From the NCBI GenBank assembly GCA_963969345.1, contig OZ017769.1:124001-188000 (forward strand): DNA of 64,000 bases. The letters are read 5' to 3'. This stretch comes from Turbatrix aceti (lineage: Eukaryota; Nematoda; Chromadorea; Rhabditida; Panagrolaimidae). Shown here in pieces: positions 33,941 to 47,700 of this stretch (the stretch's first letter is position 1; each line of letters starts with the position of its first letter). A program made the translations under genes and the position numbers. The notes below the pieces were generated by a model, which was given only the letters and a program-made list of their open reading frames with translations, made no database searches and was not told the DNA's origin.

Positions 33941-34627
33941 TCAATTGACTGAGATTCTGGGGCAGATGTGAGCGAGGCGGCTGAAAAAAAGGAAATTTAT
34001 ATAAGTTCTGGGAAGATGGAATGCTTACCTGATTCCAGCATTGACAGCACATTGACAAATTTCTCGGACAGCAGCATTATTGAGACCAGCGCTCATGGCA
34101 CACTGTTTGACGTCTTGAATAAGGATGTTGTCAGATGGCAAATCTAGTCCACACTTAAGCTTCTTTTCACAGCTGTCTGTACGTTTGTCCATGCACTTAA
34201 TAACGCAGTTGAACAGCTTCTTGCCGACTGGAATGAACTGCTGGACCTCATTCGTCAGACCAGAGCGGTCAAATATGTGGTTGATCTCGGTCATGGCGGC
34301 GATCTTGAGTGTCTCAGGATACCGCTTGGGAATCTGTCGTCCAGACGAGCCACAGCTGTTGCCGTGCCGGGACTCAAAGCATCTAATAGCAGCCTTGATT
34401 TGGGGTTCGCGGGGGGCAATGCATTGCCGTAGACGACCGTAGTTGGCGCCGATGGCTTCGGCGTGTTTTTTGCAATGATCGACGCACGGCACGATGGATG
34501 TGATGTGGGAAGCCTTACATGGTTGTACCTCTGGGCAAGAGCACTGACGAACGAGTTGACCACTGACGTAGGAGATGAGAACCACGCCTGCAAGCAGGTA
34601 AAACAGCGCTGACTGAGACATGATCAA
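33941..34627 (-). CDS. Cysteine-rich secreted protein
   Basis: Two exons, 34029-34627 and 33941-33980, joined by a 48-bp intron with split AG|C codon, about 212 aa. A signal peptide (FYLLAGVVLISYVSG) is followed by a mature chain with 16 cysteines in two clusters: CSCPEVQPC ... PCVDHCKKH ... NYGRLRQC, and NCVIKCMDKRTDSCEKKLKC ... QCAMSAG ... ICQCAVNAG. The pattern recalls a nematode-typical family of small secreted disulfide proteins that I cannot name with confidence. Even cysteine count suggests full pairing. Function unknown. The open frame reads a few codons into the intron, so the spliced end is preferred because of the GTAAGC donor. Confidence 0.75.
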
Positions 34628-36200
34628 ATCAGATTCTTGACAAATTGAAGTGGCTCTTGTTGATATGGATGGTTATATACTGTTTTCGCTTCTGTGAAGA
34701 TAGGTGGGGAAAACAACGGAATTCAAATGACGCATTTCAGACTTTGAATTGACCCGGCGAGCGAGAAAAAAACATGCAAACAAGTTTGACACAAAACAGC
34801 CTGCTACTCCGACAAAGATGGAATTATAAAAAACAACGATCACAAACAAACATAGTAATAAAAAACCTGAGAACAGCAAACGTGAAAACGCTGGCCCGTT
34901 ACAGTCGCGGGTCGGCCAAACGATGTCTTATTCGCCAAAAACAAATGAAATGATGCTTATTACTAATTATTTTTTTTTTATTGTTTTCTGGGTGTGTCTG
35001 TGATCACGAACTACATGACATGGTACTTTTTGTTTGTCAAACATGTTCTTTTGAGTCCGGCATTCTTGCAGGAATAAAAAAAAATAGTGAACGTTTAAGT
35101 ACATTAAAAATTTGTTCTTTTTGTAAGCGTCCAAAAAAATTTTTTAGGGACCAATGAACGATTTCAATTTGTAATCAACGTAAGGTTAAAAAATAAACAA
35201 CTATGAAAATAACTTGGTCAGTAAGAACCAAAAAAACTACCGGGATGGTATATACCAAAAAACAAACGGGCAAAACACGTTTCAATTATTAAAATATTAT
35301 TAAAGTTGGAAATCACAAAAAAACATATATACTTCCGGATAAAAAGCTACGTAATTATATTTATTATTTTTTTTATGAATGTGTTTTTGTGGAATTGCCC
35401 GGAAGAAAAGTATTTAACGATCTCTCACTAATGCAATTGTCGCAGCGCCGGAGGTTACCGGACAACAAAAATGTCGCGGCTCCTTATAAGGCTACACCTA
35501 CAAGAGAGGACAGAACAACACAGAAAAGAAAAGAACCATCCATATGATCGTGTATCCAAATTCGAGGACGAGATATGCCCGAGTTCCCATGCGATAGAAC
35601 CTCTTACGAGCTTAGGGAAGGTGTGAAAGGCGGTTATAGGTCAGCTTACCCCCAGTCAGTTTACAGACAGGACAGTTTATAGACAGTGCACTGCAGTGTA
35701 CAGACAAGTAAGTAAGTTTTCCACATGTCAGCGTATTGAAGTGGGAAATTCAAAAAAAACCATTGAATATTTTGTGTTCTCATACATAATGTAGCTCTCT
35801 CCCGAGAAAGCTTTAAATTGCAAAAAGTAATGTTTGGAATTTTTTTGGATTTGTTTTTATAAATGTCCAACTTGAATAAGCTGTCGCTTGGGGGGGGGTA
35901 AAGTTAGACTGGAGGTTAACTGTCCAAATACCGTGCAGCTTGCGGGGTGTTGATAGACCTCACATTCTTTAGGATGCGAAAGTAATATTGTACTTCGAAG
36001 CTTACAAGCGTGCAAGCGTGATGCATCAAATTAGCAGTTTCGCAAGTAACTCATTATGCAAAAATCGTTCTCATCAGATCTCTATGCTCTATATTTTCGA
36101 TTTCCTCGTCTGTTTTCATCCATAGAGCAGTGTCGTGATTCCCCTTTTCCTAGCTTTCTTTCGTTACCAGCATCTCGCACACCCCTCGTGCCCTGCAGAC
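34628..36200. other. Intergenic between two divergent secreted-protein genes
   Basis: Contains both promoters. A TTATAAGG near 35485 resembles a TATA element, but its distance from the next start makes the assignment weak. A G homopolymer at 35891-35898. No repeats or RNA genes recognised. Confidence 0.4.
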
Positions 36201-36986
36201 ATGGTTCTGTTCGGCGATAAGACTGCTCTTACTCTTGCCCGAGTGATTGTGTTCATCAGCGTGATCAATGCGATGTGCTTCACCTACTCCGTCGTGAACG
36301 TTTTTCTGAGAGTAGCGACAGTTGTTCAACAGACAGCCCCGTATGCTACGACGGTTAGTGTTTACAGTGCGAAACAATGTGCAAAAATGAAGATATTTCA
36401 GATTTCTGCGTGCGACGTTTGTCAGCAGAATAACGATGCCATTATTAAGAGAAAGTTGTACGTCGAGCTCGAAGGATTCTGCACAGGTCAAACTAATTTT
36501 TCGGAGGTTACGGATTACTGCCATATAAGAGCGGGCTGCGAGGACAAATGTTCTCACGATACAACCGAAGGGTTTGACAATCGCGTTTACGCTTATCTTG
36601 ACGCCCACTGTAAGGGCAATCAGAGCTTCATGGATCAGATGAAGGCTGCTTCGCAGTATTGTGATAGGGTTTGTTATTATTTTTACAGCAAAACCGTAAA
36701 ATTCGCTTTGAAGGAGTGCTTCTACTGCAAAAAGGGGATCACTGAATTAGTTTACAACAAATTCAAATCCCTGAACAATGATGATCTGTGTTCCGGCAAA
36801 ATCAGGGTCTCTTCTTGTAGAGAAATGAAAACAATGTGCAGTAACGTTTGCAATCGCCGCTCGTTTCTGGTCGATTTCAACAAAAATTACATGAACGCCT
36901 TTTATATTGCATGCCACACAACTGCTACCAGTGGCATGGCAAAAAAGTTAAATGCTGATTTAGAAAGCTGCCGAGCTCTATTATAA
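36201..36986 (+). CDS. Cysteine-rich secreted or membrane-anchored protein
   Basis: Frame from ATG 36201 (MVLFGDKTALTL) to 36986. A hydrophobic N-terminal segment (VIVFISVINAMCFTYSVVNVF) acts as signal peptide or anchor. A 48-bp segment 36354-36401 beginning GTTAGT and ending ATATTTCAG is probably an intron; removing it keeps the frame and gives 245 aa instead of 261. The mature part has about 20 cysteines, with CDVCQQN, CHIRAGCEDKC, CDRVCYYF, CFYCKKG and MCSNVC groups, resembling nematode multi-Cys secreted proteins of unknown role. It is not an obvious paralogue of the cysteine-rich gene at 33941-34627, since spacing differs. The earlier in-frame ATG at 36135 is less likely. Confidence 0.65.
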   Translation: MVLFGDKTALTLARVIVFISVINAMCFTYSVVNVFLRVATVVQQTAPYATTVSVYSAKQCAKMKIFQISACDVCQQNNDAIIKRKLYVELEGFCTGQTNFSEVTDYCHIRAGCEDKCSHDTTEGFDNRVYAYLDAHCKGNQSFMDQMKAASQYCDRVCYYFYSKTVKFALKECFYCKKGITELVYNKFKSLNNDDLCSGKIRVSSCREMKTMCSNVCNRRSFLVDFNKNYMNAFYIACHTTATSGMAKKLNADLESCRALL

Positions 36987-38757
36987 GTTTTTTGTGCTCC
37001 TGGTGATTTCACCACATTTTATTACCATTCAACAAAAAAAACAACCACAATGAAACATGCTGACGTAAGTTTTTTTTGTAGAACTTTTTTTCTATTTATT
37101 GTGTTTGTTAAACTTATTGTCGTTGAGAGAGGATTAATGTTGATAAGTGTCGTGATCAAATGTATTATGTTTTATGGAAATTGTGGGGTAGGCACTTAGT
37201 GTACGGGCTAAAAATGCATAACATGTATAGTTTCTACCGGGCATTTCTGTGATTCGTTTATTAATTTAATTTTATTTATTTATTACACCATTACTCAGTG
37301 ATTAGTTATAATTAGAGATTCGTTTATATTTTTGTTCTATTTAAAAAGTGTAGACCAGATGGCTTAGAACACGAGTTTTTTCGTCTTAAAATGGATTTAC
37401 AAAATAATTTTAAGAAGAATTCTGTGCCAAAATTATAAATGGAGAGATTCTCGATTGGAAAGTTATTTTCCTTCGAGATCCACACTGCATAAGCCTGCCT
37501 ACTCGGTACTGGGATGTCCATCAGAGACGAAACAGAACTCCAATTAATTTACTGGCAAACTTTTTTTATTATTAGCGTGCTCAAAAAAAGGGTAAAAAAC
37601 AAACCATTTACACTCATTGCCAAAGCAACTCCATTGTCAAAGCAGCTGCAGCTTTGGTTGCGTTATTTTGTGCTTGTGCTTACTTGTTTTTTCTACATCG
37701 GGAGGCCTTCCGACTGCCTTGTCTCGTTCTGTTTTTCAATGATTGATCCATAACAGAGCTATCTTTTTTTTGTTCACAAAGGACAAAAATAGTATTCACC
37801 ACACTCGGTTTAAGCCGACAGCCGAACCAACATGGAAACAACAGCCAACCAACGCGGCGATTTTATGTAGGAGATTGGTTTTTGCAGCGATATAGTGTGA
37901 AGCGCGAGCGAGGAGCACGCGCACCCACAAAAGAGAGGGGAGACAGGCGAGAGAGTACGCACCTAGGATTCGGTGCGAGAGAGAGAGCGAGGTGGAAAAA
38001 GAGAGAAAAAGAGAGCGTCCAAGAGACAGTCGTCGTCGTGTCGGCTTCGCAGTCGTCGTCATCGTCGTCTGTGGTGGCGTCGTCGTCGACGTCCACCAGG
38101 CGTCAGGCCCCGTATATTTTTTTCCTCCTTCTGGTATTTTCCGAGGGAAGGTATTGTTTATCGAGACTGCCGCGGTCTGTCTGCTGCGTTTGAACTTTTA
38201 TTTTTTCTACAATTATTTTTCTCACCTGATTTTTTTCGAAGCACCACATTTTTTCTTTCCGCCTGGCCAGAGGATTTTTTGGTGTGTATGACTGATTTTT
38301 GTCCAAATCCAGCGTGTAAGAAAGACTCCTCTCCTCTTTTCACAGGAGTTATACCAACTTTTTTTGTAAAAAGTGTTTTTCCTCGCTCCGTATTATCCGT
38401 GTGCGTGGTCGGTGTATGACTGGCGACCGGCTTCGCGTTCCTTCCACGTGGCCCGACTCTCCACAATCGACTGTTTTGGATGTCCAACTTCCGGCGGCAT
38501 GACTTTCTCTCTTCTTTCCTCGTTTTTAGACCTGTTGGAGTAAAAATACCTTTAGGAAAAATAATCCGTGCGTCAAATCCGCCCGTGATGAATTGATCTT
38601 ATATTACAACTTTTGGTCTTCGTTTTTGGTTTTCATTCAACTTGCGTTTCTTTTTAAGACGTCGTCACCACTGCTGCCATTGCTGCGCCGTCGTACACGT
38701 CAAAAAACTAAAAAAAAACGAGGCAAAAACGAATGACGATTAACGATCATCGGTGAC
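36987..38757. other. Intergenic and Dopey promoter/leader region
   Basis: 37261-37310 is the 3' end of a second LINE-like family (minus strand CACTGAGTAATGG then an AATAAAT tail). 37960-38020 is rich in GAGAGA and 38031-38095 in CGTCGT, consistent with a promoter and GC-rich leader for the Dopey gene. No coding exon could be supported before 38758. Confidence 0.45.
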
Positions 38758-41700
38758 ATGACCATGTTCGCGTCAGGTGAGTTTCCCTGTCCTTTCCCAC
38801 GTGTTTTTTGTGCTTCCTACGTGAGTCCAGATGACCGGGGATTTTATAAATCTTTTCTTGATTTCATTTTTTTGTCGTTGGTTCAATCGATTGACCGATC
38901 AACTTGAATTCTGGGGGGGTGTGTGCGTGTCTGTATGGGTGTCGCCTCCACGGACGGGGGAATCTGCGATGACAGAGTCATCAATACCAGGCATGAAAAT
39001 GGCACGGCCCAGGCCCGGACCGGGCTTGGGCCGGCCTGTGACTTTTCAGTAGGCCCGGAATAGCCCGGTATTTTATCAATAATGTAAAAAATAAGAACAA
39101 TGAACTGTATTTTGGTTATTTTTAACAAAATTTAGTCTCTACGGATAGAAAACATGGTATTTTGAGTAAAAGCCAGTAACTTATGTAACTTATAACGATT
39201 GGCTGCAATTTTTGGATAAAAATTCGAAAAAAAAACAGAATGTATAATTTCGGCCCGGCCCGGCTTAAGCTCGGGTTTTCTACGGGCCGGGCCTGGGCCT
39301 AAAAATTTCCAAACTGTCCGGTTAAAACGAGAAAAAATATGCGAGGTTTTTGCATAATTTTTTGGGTTATTTATGCACACTTTTTATTTGTGTTGCTCAA
39401 TGTTTGATTTGCTGCAGTCCAATTTGTGATGTGGCGCACAAAGGTAATCTGAAAAAGACGTAATAGTTCTTCATATGGCTATTCCAATTAGTTTTTGTGA
39501 CAGGTGGGTTTTATAGTTGCTGTTAGAGTCTTTTCAATTTCCTAGCACAGAAAATTCACCTGTTACCAACGTTTTCTTCTTTATAAATTGTGGAATACTG
39601 TACCTGAACCATGTTCCACACTAGGATTTGTAGTCACCTGTATTCCATTGTTTTTTACGCCTTTATTTATCAATTTTAAATCCAATAAAAAAACACATTT
39701 TTTCCGATCGATTACGTATGAGCCCTCCCTTCCTGACTGATCACAGTTCAGGTAAATTTTTTTCTTTGTCAATCAAAACAAAACGAAATTGATTTTCCCC
39801 GCTCTTTTTTTATTATTGCTATTCGAATTTCCACCCAGGCGCTACTCTACTATACGTGGAATGTTAATTTTGTGCAAATTTGCACCCGCACACGTAGGAT
39901 AACCCTACTTTATGCTCTGTTGACGATTTTATAACCATCGCCGTTTTTTCCTGTTTTTGGCTTTTTTTTCGGCAACGATAACAAGATACACCCTCGGTCT
40001 GAGTGGTGAATATCGATTTCTTCTTCTTCGTCTTACTTTTTTTTCCGGATTCTGCTTCTTGAGAATGAAAAAACAAAAACGATGGATGTTTCCTTTTTCA
40101 TTGTGTATGAGAGTGTCTTATGTTGTAATGAAAATGAATATTTTATTCCTTTTTAGGGTCATCAGGTACAGATGCAGCATCAGTGGGTAGCAACGCGACT
40201 TCTGTTTCTGCGGGCACGGCGACGTCAACATCGGTGATTCCGTCGTCATCCAAGTACCGATCGTACGTGCAGGGCGTTGAACGGGCACTCAAGGCTTTCG
40301 AATCGACAACCGAGTGGGCTGATCTCATATCGGCACTCCAGAAGCTGACTAAGGTTTTTTCAACTAATTCTAAACATTTTTCTATTATTCCTAAATCTGT
40401 GCTGGTTGCCAAGCGTCTTTCGCAATGTCTTCACCCTGCCTTGCCGTCGGGTTCGTTTTTTATTTAAAAAATATTATACACAAAAACTTTTTGTTCAGGT
40501 GTGCACCTGAAGGCCCTCGAAACCTATCGACAGCTTTTTGCTATGATCCAGAACGATGGGCGTCTGCAGAAGGACCTCTACCTTTATGCCATCGGTCTTT
40601 TTCCTCTAATGGATCACTGCGGCATCAAGGTAAAGGGCGAGCTCATGGCCATCTTTGACAAGTTTCTCCTCCCCATGGCCGACGATCTCCGACCCGCGCT
40701 TCCTGGTTTCATCGTCGCCGTCCTTCTGGCCCTGGAGGAAGGCACTGAGTTCTTTTCTCGTGCTTTCAACATCCTCGACCAGTTACTGCTGACCGTGAAA
40801 GAGCCGGTGTTCTACACGTGTCTCTGGGAAGCAGTCTTGCACAGTCCTTCTGCCCGGTTGCCGGCGCTCATTTTTGTTAACTTCAAGACTGAGCGGTCCA
40901 GTTTGAAGGGCCAAGATCAGTTTATGGTCTTTGCGGGTCAGGATCACGCGGATCACATGATAGCCGCTCTCTGCGCTGTCGCAGAGGACACGGCGGGGTC
41001 GGCGCTCATGCACAGGCACCTGCTGGACTTTCTGGCTTCCATGTTCCCTCTGAATAGCCCGAACGTGACGCAGACCGATTTTGTACAGCTTCTTCGGCGA
41101 TGCCTTTTCATTGTTCTGAGACGGGATATGAGTTTGACCAGGAGGCTGTATCAGTGGATTTTGAACAAGTAAGTTTGGCTTGGGTAAATAATAAAATGCA
41201 TTTTGGGGGGTTCTTACGCCATATTGAGCATTGTTTCTTCAGATCAGGCGACACGACGCTGTCTATAATTTCGGCCAACGGCCAGGAAGACGAAACAGAC
41301 GTTCAGTTCTTTGAAACCTACTCACTTCCCTTGATCAAGCTTTCTATGATTGAATTTCTTAAATCTGACGTCGTCGAGGTGCCCATCGTTACCCCGGTCT
41401 TGGGAGCCACGGGTGGCTCATACGAGGGAACCACGGAACACCAGGTCCAGTTTACCGAAGTTCGTCTCTGTCGTGCCCTGCAGTACTTCATCGATCGTCC
41501 TTACTTTGGCATGAGAATTCTCGAAGAAATCATGGCTATTTTTCTCGAATTTTGCTGCCTCCAGGATGCAAACACGATCGCTGAACTCCAGTCAAAGTGC
41601 GAGGCGCTTGATGCGACGTTCTCGCCCGCTTGGATCGAACGCGTCGACCAGATGCCACCGCCGGTTACCGAGTTTCCTCCTGATAAGAGGCTGACCGATA

Positions 41701-44700
41701 TCGGGCTCAATCTCAACGCGCTGCTCAACAATCTGGAAGTAGATTTCGTGTGGAAGTTCCTGAGAAAGCTATTCAAAGAGTTGCTCAATTCAAGGTATAA
41801 GAACGAATCGGACGACGACGATGACGCCAATCTCACCCACGAAGAACGACAGCAACGGGATTTCAAAGAACAAAAGAGAAAGGAGCATATCGTGCTTTTC
41901 CCCGTGGTAAGTAATAAGAAACATACAATTGTCTTATTTTTTGATAAAGTTGTCGAAATACCGATTTTCTGCACAATTTTGCAATAGTTCTCGTAATCGC
42001 TGCAGCACCCAAAAACCTCGGTTTTGTAACATTTGAAAACCCATTTTTTTTTAGATGGTTGCATTTTGCCTGAAAAACGTCCAACTCGATTCTCACACGG
42101 ATATCCGGTCAAAACATTTACCAAAACTCCTCCGGGCTATCATGAAAAACATCTCAGTACTGGGCTGTGATTCGTTCACCCGTAACAACCTCGTCGCGCT
42201 CATCGCTGTATGTCGCATGCTTCTCGACGTCATCCATCAGCCCGTCATGACCATCGAGACTGGAGGTAAGCGTTGACATCTGTTGCCGATATTCGGGGTG
42301 CTTTCTTTTTGGTGTACCTATTTTGACCGTCGATTTGTGTGCGTTCTGCGTTTTTTTTCCATTTCGGGGAAGGGAAGGCTTTTTTTCCAACGCCATTTAT
42401 CTACTACGCTTCTGTCCCCTCTTTAGTGGAAGCAGCCGAAGGAACGCTAGACGACTCACTTATAGCCGACTTGCATCACAAATTCATACCTGCCTCTATT
42501 GCTCAGCCACCGCAAACGACGAATGATGTACAGGCCACTGATTCCGTGCTTTATATCACCGATGCGACGAAAGAAAGTATGTTGCATTTTTTTTGGAGGG
42601 AGCTTACAATTTTTTGATCATTGTCGTAAGATGTTTTTTGTGACCGTGTTTCCATGCGCAAAAACAATTTTTTGAACTTCAATATAAAAAAATATTAATT
42701 GCAAAAACAAAAAAAAACAACTTGTTTATTTGTATTTCTTTTGTTTAGTTCGACAACTTTTTATTTTAAATCGTAAAATGTTTTATCTGCTCAATTTATT
42801 TACCAGCTTTGTCTAGCTCTTTTTTAGGCTTGTTTTTTGCTTTTTAACGTGACATCTATAATCTTGCTTTTGTGCTTTTATTTATAATGAAGAATGCTAG
42901 GAAGTTTATTCCTTTGTTAATATATTTCTTTTTTAATACAACGTTTTTATTTTTTATATATTTACCGATTTGTATTTTTTTTCAAAATAATTTTTTTTCA
43001 GAACAAGATGAAATGCAGAAATGTCTTGAAATTTGTCGAGAACTTCTTATCCGCGTCTGTCACTGGTACACCGCCGATCGAGATCGAGACAAGGCAGGGG
43101 TTCTGTCAGCCACACTCTCACTCCTCCGCGACTTTGCCGATTTTCCGATGTACTTCATCAAGGAATGCGACTCGGTTTCTGCTTTCATGTCAAACGTGTA
43201 TTCTTCGTCGACCAGTCTTCCAATCTGGCTCGTCAAGTTACTCGAAGTCGTCGACGTCCGCGCTTGGCAGATGTCAGGTGTCGTTTGTGACTTTGATATT
43301 CGCTCTCGGGTCGTTGATGTTCTTATCTACTTCTACCTGCTTTCGTTGACTCAAATCCACCAGCACAAGGCGTATTCTGGCCTAGATGACTCGGGTTACG
43401 CCCGGCGAAGAGCAACAACCCGGACGAAGAGCCAAGGCTCGCTTTCTGGCATCTCGATCAACGGCACGGCGCCCACAGCCAGTTCTCCGACGTTGAAGAT
43501 CTCGAAAACGGTTTTACTGAAGCCAATTCTTAACGAATCCGAAATTCTTCTCATCGACGACACCGAGATATTTGACCAGGTTGCGCGGATCTTTTGGACG
43601 TCCCTCTCGAAGCCGGAAGACGTAGTCAACCATCAGGATGCTGCTTGGTTGCTTCATAGACTGCACTCTAGGAACTCGGACGATCCGTCGTCTGACGTCG
43701 AGGATGCCATAATCACGGATCTCACGCTGGTGTATCAGACGCGGGCAGGTGAAGCTTGTCAGAGGTTCAGAAGACTTTGGACGCTGACGAGGTCGTCGAC
43801 GGAGGAGGAAGTCTACCTGGATATCCCGTACAAGCCTTTCAACAGGGTTATCATGATTCTCCTGGGCATCATCTGCGATGAGGCGCTCTCCAGTCGGCAT
43901 TCTAGGCTAAAAACCTATGCTACAGGGTGGTTCATCGACTGCGCGACGCATAATGATTTGCCGAGAATTTTTACGGTTAGTTTGAACCAAAAAAAGTTTT
44001 GTCAGGTTTGTGTTTTTTGCAGATGCTGGCTTCCAAGCTTCTGGACCCAGTGACGGCACGTGTTTCTGTCCAGTGCACTCAGATCCAATCTAGGCTCACG
44101 AAGGACACGGTCAGGTCGATTCCTTCCGACGTAAACGTTATCACGCTGGTCACCGCGAACGCCAAACAGGCACTCCATCATGCGTGCCGTGACGTGTCGA
44201 CGCTTAAGAGCAACGCCCCCTATACATCGGTCGACTGCGCGACGAACGCGGCTTGGGTTAGCGACGTCAAGAAGCACATCCTCGCTCTGCCCCAGTCGGA
44301 CTCGACGAACTATTCTCTCGAAACGACCCAAACTGTAGAATCCACCCCTGCGAAGGTCAACACCCATCGACGAACCATCAGTGATATTCCCCAGTTCGAC
44401 GAGGACATGGAATCCCTGGGCGACGTATCTATTGACTCTTCCGTCGATCCAGAAGTCGCGGACATCGTAGCGTGCATTGTAGACGCAGTATGCGATGACT
44501 CGGACGATATGACAACTTCTGACCAGCAATACTACGACGTCGACCGCGGATGCGACGTTTGCCTGACTCCTACAAGGTACCGAGATTCTACGACGCTGGC
44601 TGCGGCTTCGACGCCTTCGAGAAGGTCGCTTCCGGCTTCCTTCATGAACGGACAGGCCAACGGCAGATACGACGATTCATCCGGGGCTCAATCGAGGAAG

Positions 44701-47700
44701 GCAGGTGATGATTTGTCACTCAAAACATCCCCTCTCGTGCGCCGTGAAGACCAGACACGATCCATGATCATGGAAGGCGTGATGACGTCGCAAAGCCTGG
44801 CTGAATCATCGTCGGCCGCACCGAAATCAGCTCCGGTCAGCCCGCCAAAGGCATCTGCGTCCCCTCCTCCGACCGCCACACCTAGGGTGCCCCCAACTCC
44901 GCAGCAGCAGATCAATCGTTATGGCAAGACTGGTCATCGTAGGACAGATTCCCTGCAGGAAACAATATTTTCGACAACACTGTCCAAGCTCTTTGATCCG
45001 TCTGAGATGCCAAAAACTGAGCCCGGTGATGACAAGCAATCACTATTTGACGAATCGCAGGCACATATGCTCTTCTATACGGAAGCGCCATCGTCAGTGG
45101 ATTTGTCGAGTGCTGAGAGGATTTTCAGAATTCTCAGCTCGTTGCTCAGAATGCATCGTGGAGCTGCAATTGATAAGCTGGTGGCGAAGTGAGTTTATTT
45201 TGAGAGGCACAATTTTTTTGCCGGCAAATTTTTACAAAAATATATTTACCGAATTAATATAATTGTCGTATTCGATTTTTTTATAAAACAAAAAAACAAA
45301 GCAGAAGTTATATTTTTTTCGTGGTAAATTAAAATATTACATGACTCACTATGTATGTCTATGTATGTATGTCTATGTTCCAGGCGGTAAATAAATGAAA
45401 AATAAAATGAAATTAAAATTTTACTTAATTTCATTTTTTTGATTTTTACCCTTATTTTTTTCAGTTTCATGATTTTCTACAACGCCACTCCCCTCATAAA
45501 GTACAACAACTCCCAGATCAACGAATTCATGATTCGTCACTTCAAAGCCATGCAGGGTGAAGACTTTTGGCTTGCCAACATCGACCAGGCACTCAAGGCT
45601 TCGACGTCGTGCACCAATGCTACCACCACGCAAACGACGCGTGACGAAGCCAATTCCGATGCTCCCTTTGGCGGCACGAGCATTGCCGTCGACGGCCAGC
45701 GCCCGGGAAGATACGCGTCTTTCTGCGAGCTGTTTGTCGTCGTCGCGATCCACTACCTTCGATCGTACTTTCTCAACTCTCCGATATCACCAGTGTCTGA
45801 AGCGGACTTGATTTTGTCGTGGGACTGCAAGATTGCTGCGCTCGACTTTCTCACCGATCTCTTGAGGCATTTAACGACGGCTGTCGCTGATGTCGCGTCC
45901 AGGGAGTTTGTCAATTTTGCGTTGCTTATTCATCAACGGGCAAAGCAACAGAGGTGTCTTATTTCGTTTCTGCTGACTGCAGTACCGTATCCAAGGTCAT
46001 CGAAGGAAGTGTGAGTTACAATACCTTTTGCGGTTCATTTTACGTTTGTTTTTTGTGCTTTCAGTCCAACAGTGTCGTGTGATGTTGCCGAATTCAATGG
46101 AATCATCCAAAATCGTAACTTCAGTGACGTGACGTACGCCTACCAGCGAGCACTACTTGACTTTACGTCCGTTGTTATATCCCTGGAGTACCACATCTAC
46201 ATCGGGCGGCACATCTTTCCCGAACAGGTGAGATTTTTTTTGTCCATCGAATTTAGGCATTTTCACCGTATAAGCTTTAGGCCAATGCAAACATGAGCAT
46301 CAACATGGATCGATCGATTGCCGTCAACAAGCTGAACTACAACAGCTCCCAGACGAGGCAGAACATTCGGGATCCTCGGACGCTGCTTGTTGAACTCAAA
46401 CTTTTTACGGCAGCTGTTATCAATGCCTTTCAACGAGTTCCGGATCGGCATCAGTTGTGGTCACATTTTTTGATCAGTGTTTTGCCGTATTTGGAAAAGT
46501 AGGTTTTATGAAAATTGAAATTACTTATTTTTGTGAAATTTTTTAGCGCACTCCCGACGATCTCAATTCATGTGGTAAACCAGCTCTGCCGAAACCTGGA
46601 CTCATGCATCTCGTACGCATACGGTCACGTCATTCCGACAACCTTTGACACGGGTGGCAGCGATGACACCACATCCACCACGCTACCCTTTTCGTCGAGG
46701 ATAAAGTCACTCCATTCGACGGGAAATCCGCCTGAAAGCTATCCGGAAAACTACGCGATGACCTTGATGGAAGCGCTGACAACGATCATGCACTTTTGCA
46801 TCCTCGACGAACCCCAGGCGGGATCAGTGCCCTTTGCCAACAAGTCATCAACCGTCGTTACCCCGACACACCTAGCTGCAACGACCCCGACTGGCGGGAA
46901 TATCTCAATGATGACGGCCCTTGCGACGTCCTCTACCTCTGCTGGAGCATCCCTGGCATCGAACAACCCGTCAAACATGAACACGTCGTCGACGTCGGTC
47001 AGCAGCGTGGTCAACATGATCCCGGGCACCAAGGGTGCCACTGAGATGCTCGGCAACCTCTTTAGTCGGGTCTTTACTTCTTCTGATTCTTCGGGGAACA
47101 TGCTAAGCAACGGAGCGAAGTACGATATGCGCAACGTCATTGATATCTGGCGACTCGCGAGGGACGAGCTCATCAAGCATCTTCCACACTTCCTCTCGAC
47201 CATCTGCGACATCTGGGCCATCACAGAGCGAAATCCACAACCCAGGCTGGCGATTGGATCGGCGGCTGAGCTTCAGGAACTCGTCTACAGTCTGATTAAC
47301 CCGATTGCCAGTCGGTATCCCCATGCTGTCATCAATGCGCTCTCGGTCGTCTGGATGACTCGCGCGCCCAAGACTCTAAAGCCAGATGTCGATCAACTCG
47401 GCTTTGTTTACACCGACGACCAGATGGATATCGCAAAAATGCTACTGGCCTCTGGCTTGCCTTTCCAGCACGCGGTTCACGCGATTGCGGAAAGCCTCAA
47501 GGATTTGACAAAGGGAGTGTCGACGAAGCAGGGCGGGGGCAGCACGACTTCGCCTGTTCTGGGCATCGACCGTGTCACCGGTGTGGTATCCGAAGTTGCC
47601 CTACTGGAGCTTCTGCATGGCTGCGTGAGGATCGTTAACCTCAACCAGCTCAAAGGCTCTTGGGCAGCGATGAACGTCGTTTTCAACGAAGCGGCACTCA

